64,000 bases of DNA, taken from positions 155,980,454 through 156,044,453 of the forward strand of contig NC_081405.1 of assembly GCF_030272615.1 (NCBI RefSeq), read 5' to 3'. The stretch comes from Cryptomeria japonica. Lineage: Eukaryota; Streptophyta; Pinopsida; Cupressales; Cupressaceae. Below the pieces are notes generated by a model. The model was not told the DNA's origin, searched no databases, and was given only the letters and a program-made list of their open reading frames with translations. Positions within the stretch are counted from its first letter, which is position 1. Each line of letters opens with the position of its first letter. Of this stretch, positions 43,776-56,174 are shown piece by piece. Made by a program: the position numbers and the translations under genes.

Positions 43776-44569
43776 TGTAGACACCTAAATTTGTCATGTC
43801 TAATTAAATAAATATTTTATTTATTTAATTATCTAAGCCTAATTCTTCTATTAATTAAATAAATTTTTATTTATTTAATTAATTCATTTATCCTCTTCTA
43901 GCCTTATTTCTCATTTAAATAAATACATTTATTTATTTAAATTATCCTTTTCCTAAATTAAATAAATATTTTATTTATTTAATTGTCCTACTTCTTCTAT
44001 TAATTAAATAAATATTTATTTATTTAATTAATTCATTATCTTTTTCTACACATGACACATGTCATTCATCTCTTATTTCCTACACTACCTACCTCTTTCA
44101 TTATTTTGGTATTTCTTATACCTACCCTCTAATCCTAGCCGACCTCTCTTTTTACACCTCTCAATCTTAACCCTCCATTTCATATTGTGTCTTCTATTTA
44201 AGGAGATGCTTTCTTCATTGTCAAACCCTAATGACATATCCTAATGACTAATGACTGATTTTGGAGTACTCGGCTACACTACAATTCCACTTGCAACCAC
44301 ATTCCGTTCTTTGTTGAGCTCTTGTGCATATAAAAATCTGAGAGCAAGTATATCAAGAAAGATCAATGGAGATAGGAAGAATGGAGATCAAAACCCTATT
44401 GGACATGTGATGGTATAATCTTTGTGATTTTTGAGTTATTTACATTGTCTTAGGTAATCTTCATATGTTATGGTGGATCTTTGTTCATTGTTAGGCTAGG
44501 GTTTGGTGGTTGAATCCATTTTAGTCTTTCAATATTGTTGTTTATTGCTATCCATTTTCACCATATACA
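43776..44569 (+). repeat. Tat element 5' LTR
   Basis: TGTAGACACCTAAATTTGTC to CACCATATACA, 794 bp. U3 contains five AT-rich near-palindromes of the type TTAAATAAATATTTATTTATTTAA (43799-44040). A TATA-like TATTTAAG at 44195-44202 would start transcription about 30 bp later. Confidence 0.95.
43799..44040. repeat. Five AT palindromes in LTR U3
   Basis: Each unit is an inverted repeat built from AATTAAATAAAT and ATTTATTTAATT, separated by C/T-rich spacers (CTAAGCCTAATTCTTCT, CCTCTTCTAGCC, CCTTTTCC, GTCCTACTTCTTC). The same array is at 59385-59626. Confidence 0.9.
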
Positions 44570-44572
44570 TTT

Positions 44573-44590
44573 TGGCACGCCCGGTGGGAC
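44573..44590 (+). other. Tat element primer-binding site
   Basis: TGGCACGCCCGGTGGGAC starts three bases after the LTR. The tRNA was not identified. Confidence 0.8.
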
Positions 44591-44679
44591 CCTTGTCCCT
44601 TTGCATTTAACATTTTTGTTGCAGATTTTGCATTTTTGAAGTTGCAAATCGGACGATTTCGATGACATTTTAGGTTTTT

Positions 44680-44945
44680 TTCGCGTCTGCGAGTGTTCGG
44701 ATCGCGTTTTTGTATTTCAGGGGCGTCTGCGATATCTTGGATCGCATTTGTGTCTCTGTCATTTTCTATTTTTGCAGGTTTCCGAAAGTCGCGTCTGTGA
44801 TTCCTAAACGCGTCTGTGAATCATCTTATCGCGTCTGTAGCAGAAAGAAGCGTCTATGTTCTGAGGCCGCGTCTGTGAATCACAGAACCACGTCTGTGTC
44901 TGACAGACGCGTCTGTGTCTGGTATAACAGCGTCTGTGCATTCTG
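44680..44945 (+). repeat. GCGTCTGTG repeats, leader block 1
   Basis: About ten copies of [A/G]CGTCTGTG or a one-base variant (for example near 44683, 44722, 44793, 44808, 44829, 44866, 44889, 44907 and 44929) at irregular spacing of 15-70 bp. The open frame through this block (44710-45210) only translates the repeat (R-V-C words). Confidence 0.88.
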
Positions 44946-46150
44946 TTTTGCAAATTTTTCAAGTTTTCGATTCGGGTTTTCGGATTTTGTACTTAGGGTT
45001 TCAGATCTGGTTTATTTTTGGCTAACCTTTGCAGCTCTAGCTAACCTGATTTGTGCAGCTTGCTTTGGAGACAAATACGTTTTTGTTGAAGGCCCCTTTT
45101 CACAAAGTCTTTTTGGGTTTTCTAAAAATTTACCTAACTTGTGTGCTTGCAGGAAGGGGTTATCATTTGAAACAACCCAAACTACTAACAATTTTGTTGC
45201 AGGGCCTTAGCTAGGGTTTTCTAATTTTTATTGTGTGCCTTGTTTCATAGCTTAGCAAACACTTCAATTGGTGCACTAAAATTGAATCATTGTCTTTTGT
45301 GTCTTGAGCAATAGGCTCTTTTTGTTTACTCTTTAGAGGGCCTGTCTTCCCGTGTGGTCATTAGGACTACTAGTGAGAAGAGAACGACCCAAGTGGTAGC
45401 GAGGAAAACCCACCTCATCCAAACCACTATAATCAAATGTATTCATGGTGAAAACTATGAATAACGTGTGCTGATTAGTTCATACCGACACTATGTCTCC
45501 CCATAAACCCATTTGATCAAATTTATTTGATCATTTGTAGGGCGTAACCCCTACCGGCTGGGAGCCTTCTGTATTTACAGAGCTGAAAGTGCCGCATGTA
45601 TGGCCACAGGAGCGGATGCCCTTACTAGCACCATTTTGTTTTAGAGGCCCAAATCCTTCTAGTTGTTGGGGCAGGAGGTCGGACCTCTGGTAGCGGCCCA
45701 CACACATACGGTTCTTAGTAGAGATACAAAGTTCGCCATGGGGAGTTTTCATGGGGACTGATGCTTGGCTGACCCGAGAAGTGAGTGTCGAGGGTGGAGC
45801 CAGTGAGGTCAAGCATCTAAGTATCCGCTCTGAATAGCGTAGCCTCGGGGGTAAAACCCCATGTGGGATCAACAACTATTGTCTTGGCCAGCCATAAGAA
45901 TTGTGCTTGACTTATGATAAACATTCAAACACTCAAAGACAAAACAGCAAAACATTGTGTCTTTTGTGTCTTCAAGTGTATGCAAAAAACTTTTTACATC
46001 AAACAACACACTTTCTTGGAGTCATTTTGGAGTCTAAACACTAGCAAACATTGAGTCATCAACATTGTGTCCTCTTGTCACGAAAAACAGTCGAACAATC
46101 AGATTTGGTCACAACAAAACAACTTCACAGATAGGAAAGATTGCACGAAG
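44946..46150 (+). other. Tat element leader, non-repetitive part
   Basis: This is an untranslated leader between the two motif blocks. Part of it (about 45300-45900) is less AT-rich than its surroundings and has no long frame; I could not assign a function. Confidence 0.6.
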
Positions 46151-46490
46151 GTTACAGAAACGCGTCTGTGTTTGTTCAAACCGCGTCTGTGTTGGATAAA
46201 CGCGTCTGTGAAGTATAGAATAGCGTCTGTGTTGGATAAACGCGTCTGTGAAGTACAGAATAGCGTCTGTGTTTTTATCTGCGTCTGTGTCGAACAGAGA
46301 CACGTCTGTGTCTGGGAATCGCGTCTGTGAAGTATACAGGCGCGTCTGTGTCCACAATTGCAAAAAAAACTGTTACAGTCCCGGCAAACATCAACAGGAA
46401 AATCTCAGAATCACGTCTGCGTAAACATAGTAGCGTCTGTGTCTTAAAACCACGTCTGTGAAGTATACAGAGGCGTCTGTGTCAGGATTT
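46151..46490 (+). repeat. GCGTCTGTG repeats, leader block 2
   Basis: About fourteen copies of [A/G]CGTCTG[T/C]G, in two alternating contexts (GCGTCTGTGTTGGATAAAC and GCGTCTGTGAAGTA), within 340 bp. The block ends about 480 bp before the gag start. Confidence 0.92.
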
Positions 46491-46972
46491 GAAAATTTTA
46501 ACAGTCAAACAAACAAAGAAATCAGTTTTGGCATACTTGAGCTTCCTAGGTTGTCTCTTCAGATTTCATCTAGCATTCAACCTGTCTTTGGGTCTCACAT
46601 AGTCCATCATTGCTTCACATCTCATTTTACATTCATACTTGTCTAAACTTGAGTCAAAAGGTCACTTGCTTGTCCTCATCATACTTTGTCAACACACTAC
46701 ATACAACAACACTTTGCTAAGTGGTCCCTCATCAAGGTTTCTTACCTTTGGGTCTCATTTGGTCTTACTTAGAGTCAAGGTCAGCTTACCTCATCAAGAG
46801 AAACTATCCTCTCTTTGGAAGTCACACCTACTCTACTACTTACATACTTGGTCTTACACTTTGGACATTGCAAGTACACCTCAAGATTCATTTACACTTC
46901 ATACAACTCTTAGTCTTCCATACTCTTTTCATTTTTCGTCTAGTCTCTCACATATTGCCAAACACCTAGTTC

Positions 46973-49900
46973 ATGGTTGAAACCCGTCTTCAAAAATCTA
47001 GGAGAATAGTCAAAGAAGCTCAAGAATCCGTAAGCATGAGTTCTTATGAGTATGACAATGATGTCTTCTACAATCCTGAGCACACTACATTACCAGACAT
47101 GAATGTTTATAGACACAATCCAAATGTGGAAAGCGCAAACGCTATAAACAACAATGCTACACACAATGACAATGTTGACACTTCTTCAATACTATCAGCA
47201 GACATACAAGAATCTATAATGGATCCTCAATTCAATAGATTGGTTGAAGAGATAATGAGGAGAGATCGTCAATATTTCCTAAACATGATGGCACAAAGTG
47301 GAGCTAAAATACCACATGATTTTGACTTATCTCAACTTATGGAAAGTAGACCTTCACAACAAACTCAACCTAATAGTGGAGGACCAAATAATATGATGCC
47401 GGAGTCACCATCAGTTTTGCTTCAGAAACCAGCAATCCCACATACACAAGCTCAAATGTATGATACTTACACTCAAAGACCATCATGGAGGCCCTATGCT
47501 CAAACACACGCTCAAGATATGGGTCAACCAAGACAAATGGATACACAAGGACATCCTCAAAATTTTGACACAAGGAGACCTCATGCCAAAATTGGGGGCA
47601 ACATAATGGAAAATGAAAGGCCTATTGAATATGGTTTATATGCACAAAACAGATATGGGTTCCCTCAGCAAGAAATTATGCCAAGTGCTCCATACATGTC
47701 GCAACAATATAGACCTCCATATGGACATGTCTACGATCAGTATCATCCATACATGCAACAAGCTCCTCCTCAAATGGGTGTTTCAAACATGGGATATGCT
47801 ACAAGAAATCCATCTCCTCCCAAAAATAATTTGGAGCAACAAATTAGAGATCTACAAAAGAAAGTGGAGGACATGAGTACATCCAAACCTACATATACTA
47901 TGAGAGATATATGCCCTTATCCATTTGATAAGAGCATTCCAATGCCTCCGTTTCCTCCGCACTTTGTGACACCAAAATTCGACAAATATAGAGGGAGAGG
48001 AGACCCCAAGGCACACATAAGACAATTCTTCACAGCTTGCATTGAGGTAGCGGCAGAAGAAACATACTTAATGAGGTTGTTCCCACAGAGCTTAGGAGAT
48101 CAAGCGATGGAATGGTTTTCTCAATTACCTCCCGGTATTAAGTCATGGGGCGACTTGGCAGAAGCATTCATTCAGCATTTTTCTTACAACATTGAAACAG
48201 ATGTCTCAGTTACTACCTTGTGCAATACGAAACAAAAAGAAGGAGAATCTTTCGCGTCATTTTTACAAAGATGGAGAAACCTAGCTAGCAGATGCTCTTG
48301 TGAGATCCCACAAAAACAAATGGTGGAGATGTTCACACAAAATGTTAACAAGGCTATTGGCTATGATCTCAGGAAAGCTTGTTTGTCCACATTCAAGGAT
48401 GTCATTGAAAAGGGCCTAGCAACAGAAAAGGTCTTAATTGAACAAGGAGTTATCAAGCTATTCAAAGAAAACAAAGAGGACTTCAAAGGAAAGGACAAAC
48501 CAAAATTTTGGAACAAGAACAAGAACACGGTTAATGATGGTGTTGTTGATGCCAACACAGTAAGACCAAAGTTCATCTTTTCTGGATCAAGTTCTACCGA
48601 CAATCAAGTGAACAATCAAACGGCTGCTAAACCACGAAGGAAGTACACTCCATTGGGAGAACCACTTGAATCAGTATTCAAAAAGCTTGTAGCAAACAAA
48701 GTGATCATAGTCCCAGATTTTCCTCCATATGAACCAAAGGTAAAACCGAATTGGTGGAATGATGATGAATATTGCGAGTTTCATAAGAGCAAGGGTCATA
48801 AGACAAGTAATTGCCATCGATTGAAAAACATTGTACAAGATCTCATTGACAGAGGAGATATTGAGATTGAGGGACATTCATCTAATCAAGAGCATGAGGT
48901 GTTTAAGGAACCATTCCCAAAACATGACAAGGGAAAAGGCAAAGTCACAGATGATCAAGCCAATTACACCAGAACATCTTACAATTATGATTCCACTATT
49001 AATCACATCTCAATGGACAATCATATTTCTACCATTACTATCAAAAATAAAAATCCTGAGAATTCTTCTCCAAGACCCAAAATTGTCCTAAAAGGTGTGG
49101 GATCTTCATATGAAGCTACCTCCGAATGTCATGTTACAACCCGTCGAGGTAAGATCACATTGCCAGGTACCTCTACTAAGAATACCAATCTTCCGTCAAC
49201 TAAGCCTGAGTACGACCTTGTAGAGCAATTAGGAAAAACACCCGCACTCATCTCTATTCTTGAGCTCTTACGTATATCTCCTGCACATAAAGCTGTCCTT
49301 GACAAAACCTTGAGAGATACTGCTGTCCCTACTGATCTAAACGTGGACCAGTTTCAAGCCATGGTGGGATATTTATCCGTTCCACACTCCCTCACATTCA
49401 CAGAAGCCGATGACGCCTCCATAAGTCAGCCTCATAATGCACCTCTACATATTGAAGCCTTCATACATAAACACCGAATAAAACGAGTCCTGATAGATGG
49501 AGGAGCAGGTCTTAATATTTGTACATTGAGCACCATCAGACAATTGGGATATTCTGACAAAGCTGTAAATTCTACAAACCAAATCACTATTAAGGCCTAT
49601 GATGATGAAGAGCGTTCGTCCAAGGGCACAGTCATCTTACCACTAAGAATAGGGCCAGTCACAAAGGATGTGGTTTGTCAAGTCCTGGATCTAGACCTCA
49701 CGTATAACATATTGCTAGGACGTCCGTGGATTCATGAAATGAGGGCAGTTCCATCAACATACCACCAATGCATTAAGTTTCCTCATAATGGAGTCGAGGT
49801 AACGGTCAATGGTGATCCAAATCCATTCATATATTGCAATAACTTGAGATCACATACTGAGACTATCATTCCCAGCAATCGTGAAGCTACCCCTTCTTCA

Positions 49901-52900
49901 GCATATATTGATCCTGAGTCATTAAAGCCCTCGACATCCAAACAAGGTGAACTTAGAGCCAAGTTTCAAGACAAAGGCATGGGAGAATACACTCTGAATC
50001 AAACAATGTTCTTACGACAAGTCATGACCTCTCCCAAGGAATATGGGAGGCCACAGCCTAATAAGCAAATCTCCATCATGCTACTCAAATGGGATCCTAC
50101 CGTCTTTCAAAAATGGGGCGAACTAGAGGAAGAAAATTTATATAAAATGCTATATAAGGACGCTAAAGAGGATACACATGATCAAATTATAATACCCTGT
50201 GAGAACTATGGCAAAGGTTTCAAAATTCTACAAAGATTTGGGTATGATGGAAAAAGCCCTCTCGGACTACGCAAAGAAGGTGTCATGGAGCCTTTACAAC
50301 CTGAGCTAACTACAAGAAGGGAACGCTCCAAGGGGCTTGGTTTTCTAAATCCCAAGATTCACAATAAAAGAACAAAACAGATATGGCGAGTCAAAGTGGC
50401 TGAAGTTCAACAAGAAGATGACTATTCTACAGATTCCAACGAATGGGAATGGGGTTCAGACAAATCCTCCAGCGACTATGAGCTCAACGAGACATTTAGA
50501 GAGCCAGAGAAACCTACAGAGGAGGAGGAGTTTTACAAGAAATTCAGAGTTGGTCAAGAACCGACCCATAAGGATCCCGCACAAGCTTCGTTTCAAGGCC
50601 CTAGGTCAAGATCACATAGGATGAGGACACCTGTCCCTAAGGGTGCTACTAGTGATGATAATTTGGACTCACTCACGATCGAAACTGATGAGGAGAGTGC
50701 CATTGACGACCTCGATGACTATCTTGACATACCTGAATATAACCACATCTTCACTATTAGCCTTGCGAACTCTGAAAACACTAAAGACCTTCCCCTCGTT
50801 CACCCCCAACTCATTGACTGGGATCAGGATGGACCAGCACAGCTTGATACATTTCAAAATGACGAAGCTATAGTTGATTATCTTGGCATTCGCGATGATT
50901 TTCCTCTTGGAGACCATAAAGCAGGATACGCCATAGAGCTTAATAACATGGCATACTTTGGTGAGGGTGTCGGGCCTTCTAGTCGCAAAAATGTGAAAAT
51001 AAAAACAAAACAAGGGTCTTATGGCGAAAACCACACTGTGGTGCTATCTGACTCTAAAAAAGTAAAAAGAAAGGACGTATCTGAGGGTGAAAACCTCTCT
51101 GAGGCACCCGAAGATGGAAGGCTTGACATTCTCCCAGCATCATACGAGGAAAAATCATCCATGTTGGTAGAGGAGACTATAAAGACAAACATTGGTACAA
51201 CAGAGGTTCCACATAACATATTTTTGGCTCAATCATTGACAGAGGCCGAGAAAGCAAGGTTCATAAGCTTCTTTAAGGAACGACAAGTCAACTTCGCATG
51301 GTCTTATGCTGATATGCCTGGACTAGACCCGGATTTAGTAATGCATCATTTAACAGTCAAACCGGGGGCAAAACCAGTAAAACAGAAATTGAGGAAAATG
51401 CATCCACAAGTGGCATTATTAGTCAAGGCAGAGCTGGAGAAATTACTGGATGTCGGATTCATACGCCCAATTGATTATCCTGAATGGATTTCCAACTTAG
51501 TACCTGTTAGAAAACCAGATCGCAGCATCCGAATATGTACAGACTTCAGGGATATCAACAAGGCTTGTCCGAAGGATGATTTCCCATTACCAAACATTGA
51601 TTTAATTGTTGATCTCACAGCAGGCCATGAGATGTTATCTTTAATGGACGGATTCTCGGGATATAATCAGATCAGGATTGCACCTGAAGATCAACATAAA
51701 ACATCATTTACTTGTCCATGGGGAACCTTCTGTTGGAATGTCATGCCCTTTGGACTGAAAAATGCAGGTGCCACGTATCAACGAGCTATGACTACTATCT
51801 TCCATGATCTCATGCATGTAACGGTGGAAGATTATGTTGACGACCTTTTGGTTAAATCAATAGACAGAAATACACACTTGGATATACTTTCAGTTGCTTT
51901 TGATAGGCTGGAAAAATACAAGGTAAGATTAAACCCAAAGAAATGTGTCTTTGGAGTAACCTCCGGGAAGCTCCTAGGATTCATTGTGTCTAAAAGAGGA
52001 ATAGAAGCTGATCCAGCAAAAGTCAAGGCTATCTTGGACATGCCGCCACCCAAGAATATCAGTCAACTTCGGTCTTTACAAGGGAGACTCCAGTCCATAC
52101 GAAGATTCATAGCACAACTTGCAGATAAGTGCAATCCTTTCCAGCACCTGCTACACAAAAACATCAAGTTCAAATGGGATGAGAACTGTCAACAGGCTTT
52201 TCAGGCACTCAAAGACTATCTTTTGAACCTGCCAGTTTTGATGCCACCAATTCAAGATCAACCATTGCTACTTTACATATCAGCTACTCCAACAGCACTG
52301 GGGGCACTCCTAGCACAACAAATACCTGACGGCAAGGAAAAAGCAGTTTACTATATCAGTCGCATGTTGGTGGGATATGAGCTGAACTACACACCAATTG
52401 AGCGTGCATGTCTCGTTGTGGTCTTTGCTTCACAAAAATTACGACATTATATGCTTACTCACAAGACCAAGTTGATTGCCAGAATTGATCCACTAAAATA
52501 TCTTCTCAACAAAGCTACACTTACTGGGCGACTGGCCAAGTGGGTAATGATTTTGAGTGAATTCGACATTGAATACGTGGACAGAAAAGCCATAAAAGGA
52601 CAAGCCATCGCAGATCAACTGGCAGATGCTCCTATGATAGATGATGTTCCTCTACAGTCAGAATTTCCAGATGAGTCCATTCTAACAATATCACCTGCAA
52701 AGCCATGGCAACTATACTTTGACGGCTCATACACACAGCATGGAGCAGGAGCGGGTATACTCTTTATAACTCCCCAAGGCGATTCTATACCAAAGTCATA
52801 CCGCTTATCATTTCCTTGCACCAACAATATAGCAGAATACGAGGCATTAACAACTGGGTTAAGAATTGCAGTTCAGTGGAAGATCCAAGAACTTCGTGTT

Positions 52901-54454
52901 TTTGGGGATTCTCAACTTGTCATCCGTCAAGCAACTGATGATTATCAAACAAAAGATGAAAAGCTAATGCCTTACAAACAACTGGTAGATGATTTGAAAC
53001 AGCACTTTGCAAAGATAGAGTTTGAGCAGATACCAAGAGAACAGAATCGCGCTGCTGATGCCATGGCTACAATTGCTTCGCTCATTGATCTTCCGCAAAA
53101 TGAGACCTGCTATGAGTTCCTGGTTGACAACCTGCTGATTCCGTCATATGAGATCACTCCTACGGAAATGATATGTGTTGTTGGTCCTGAATCCCAGTTA
53201 TATGGTTCCATATTCACATACCTTCGCGACAATATCTTACCTCCCGATCTATCGAACAACCAACGCCGCACTTTCATTCGCCAATCCTCCCGATACATTA
53301 TCCTAGCTGATATCCTATACCGACGAGGTCTAGATGGCACCCTTCTTAGATGTTTAGAGAGTGACGAAGCTTAGATTGCGTTACGAGAAGTGCATGAAGG
53401 GATATGTGGTCCGCATACTAGTGGTCCTACCTTGGCCAAGAAACTCATCAGGACTGGATACTACTGGCCTACTATGGAAAAAGATGCATATCAGTTTGTC
53501 AAGAAGTGTAAGCAGTGTCAAATTCATGGAGACCTTATACATGCACCAGCACAAGAACTACAGCCACTTGCATCTCCTTGGCCCTTTTGTCAGTGGGGAC
53601 TCGATCTCATAGGCAAGATTCACCCTCCTTCTTCCAATGGACATAAATTCATTATCACAGCCACAGAGTATTTCACAAAGTGGATTGAAGCTGTGCCTCT
53701 CACACAAGTTACTGGGAAACAAATCGCTACTTTCATCCTGAACTACATCATTTGCCGATACGGGATTCCTACTTCCATTATCACCGATAACGGGCGTCCT
53801 TTCAAGAACCAGGATGTTCGTGAACTCTGTGAGCGCTTCCATATCTCTCACCATTTCTCCACACCATACTACCCCCAAGGTAATGGCCAAGCTGAGGCGT
53901 CTAACAAAACAATTCTCAAAATCCTTAAAAAGACAGTCGATGACGCTGGCCGTAACTGGCATGTCCAACTCAATCCCGCACTTTGGGCCTATCGTACCAG
54001 TGTCCGCACACCTACAGGAGCTACACCCTACTCACTTGTCTACGACGCTGAAGCCATCTTGCCTATTGAGGTCGAGTTACCTTCTTTACGGGTCTCCTTG
54101 AGAAACATAATCAACGATGAAGACTACAGGGTCTCCCGCTTACAAGAACTAGAACTGCTGGAGGAACGACGACACACTGCTTTTAATCATCTCAAGGCTT
54201 ACCAACAAAGAATGAGTCGCAGTTACAATCACAAGGTCAAGCCTCGCACATTTGAGGTAGGTGACTTAGTCCTCAGAGAGAACCCCAAAAATCAGCAAGA
54301 CAGAGATAAGAAGGGCAAATTTGAACCCAACTGGCTTGGTCCTTACATCATTACAGTAGCATATGGATCTGGGGCATATCAGCTCTCTACTACAGAAGGT
54401 GAATCCTTGGAGGATCCTATCAACAGCATGCACCTTCGCAGGTTCTACACATAA
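46973..54454 (+). CDS. Tat Gag-Pol polyprotein (one in-frame amber codon)
   Basis: One frame of 2494 codons, broken only by TAG at 53372-53374 (codon 2134). Order: Q/P-rich N-terminus; gag domain (~340-470; RGDPKAHIRQFF, AMEWFSQLPPGIKSWGDLAEA); C-x2-H-x4-H-x4-C at ~600 (CEFHKSKGHKTSNC); retropepsin at ~838 (VLIDGGAGLNIC) with ILLGRPWIHEMR; a G-patch-like stretch at ~1080-1125 (GKGFKILQRFGYDGKSPLGL, SKGLGF); RT (FRDINKACPKDDFPLPNID ~1525, YVDD ~1620); a first RNase H (~1766) whose usual Asp position reads LYISATPTALG; a second, archaeal-type RNase H from ~1916 with D-E-D-D (YFDGS, AEYEAL, FGDSQL, NRAADAMA); integrase with HHCC (KKCKQCQIHG) and D-D-E (GLDLIGK, ITDNGRPF, GQAEASNK). The start was chosen as the first ATG of this frame after the leader. 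Apart from the amber codon all catalytic residues of RT, second RNase H and integrase are visible. Confidence 0.93.
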
Positions 54455-56174
54455 GCTCTTTTTGAATATCCTAATGCAAAAATACAAAAAAAATCAAAAA
54501 GGTTCAAAAATACAAAAAAATTATAAAACAAAAAAATCGTCACTTGGTGAAAACCTGGCAAACAGGCGCCTTGTGACAACAAAAAAATTGAAAAATCGAA
54601 AAAAGTAAAGAGAAATAATTTCGTCCAACGGTGAAAACCACTTCGGTGGCGCCCTGGGCAAGTACCATGGTGAAAACTGGGTCACCAGCACCATGCGTAG
54701 AGACTTTGCTCCTCTCTCCTTCAGGATTCTCTTTCATCCTTTCACTTTGCACACACTCACAACCTATTCGTTCACAATAAACTTACCCATTCCCATCATG
54801 GCTTGTTATTGATCTACCTAAGATTGGTTAGCCATCCATAACCCTCCCCTTTTCACTCCCTTTTCCATCCATAATAAATCAGATCCTATCTGTGACTACG
54901 GCCAATTCCTACGTCTAGTAATGGGTGTGCAACTGAGAACATCACATGTTTCGAGGAGTACAGTTTCTTTCAGCTTTCTTCAGTCTATCTGCGCACAATC
55001 CGCAATAAAGCAGCATCTGCATTGCCAGTCCGCAATAAAGTTTCGTCTTCTCCGCAATAAGGTATCAGTTTCATGGATTCAGTCAGTTTCAAACGAGACA
55101 CAGCAGCAACAATGAGCTTCAACAAAATCAAATCTTTCAACAGACTCAGACAACATATGGTTCAGTGCTATCTATCCTTTTTGTGAAAGTAAACATTGTG
55201 ACCACAATCAAAATTTGACTTATACAAGTGACAAGAGACACTAAACTTGAGGACTACAGTGGATGTTGGTGTCGAGTCTTGGTTTTCTTTTGATTTTATC
55301 TTTTGGTGACATGTCTTTTAGCTTTTCCAGGATGTCTTTGACTAGAGATTCTATCTCCAGGATGTCTTTGACTAGAAAGGCGAGGATGGGGTATCGTCAC
55401 CTATTTGCATTTGCTGTCTGTGGATTGTCTCTTAGTAATGCTATGACTTGTCCAAGGATATGAGGACACTGTGAGTCTAGTATGAACTGGGGCATTCTTT
55501 GTTTGTGACTGTCTTATCTCCATGCAAACAGGTACAATGACTTTCTGGGCCGAACAAATGCCTCGATTGTCATAACCTACCTGCCATAATAAGCTCAATG
55601 ATGATAATGCACAAGAAGCTCTTTCACGTTCATATCTTCTGTCTTTCATCCCCCTTTCTTGATTGACTTCCATTGTCCTTCTTGAGTCCGCGTAGCCCGC
55701 TATCACATGACTGAGTATAATGACACACCAAAAACATTTGCATTTCATATAGCTACACCTACATCACCACATATAAGCATTTCATACATACATATAGATA
55801 TCACAATTGCATCACATCCTGCATACAACACATGTTAGCACATCTCACATTTTCATTATGTAAATAATCATTTGCATTATCATATTCATTTGCATTACAT
55901 ACATTCACATTTGCATCATGCATCACATATACAACATAAAAGAACAAAAATATATTGCATTGCATCATATAAGCATCCGTATCACATAAGAACATTTCAT
56001 CACATAGGTACACATGCATATAGCTGCCGCCAAAATGGATCATCTCTCATATATAATCAAAAAGTGTCATGATACAATGATGTCAAAAGAATCATATGGC
56101 TACAAAAGAATCACCCGCAGGTGTCTACAATACAACAATGGTACATCTACTGATACAATGGGAGCCCACTATAG
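54455..56174 (+). other. Tat 3' region between pol and the antisense gene
   Basis: 1.7 kb without a convincing sense gene. Near 54540-54680 two GGTGAAAAC-containing stretches with short G/C-rich motifs (GGCGCC) occur. 55730-56010 is a run of CAT-based words (CATTTGCAT, CATCACAT) without a fixed period. Confidence 0.6.

Noticed and set aside
44710-45210. 166-codon cysteine-rich open frame in the Tat leader
   Set aside because: It is the translation of the GCGTCTGTG repeats (R-V-C words), without a domain or start context.
45531-45875. 114-codon minus-strand frame in the Tat leader
   Set aside because: No domain, no promoter, and it lies in the untranslated leader of the opposite strand.
46639-46980. 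113-codon frame just before the Tat gag
   Set aside because: It overlaps the gag start by a few bases in another frame and shows no domain; probably chance in a pyrimidine-rich leader.
53372-53374. Programmed readthrough of the Tat amber codon
   Set aside because: The following bases do not match the known strong readthrough context. It is kept only as an open question.
55401-55748. 115-codon minus-strand frame in the Tat 3' region
   Set aside because: Shows no motif, and no splice or promoter signals were seen nearby.
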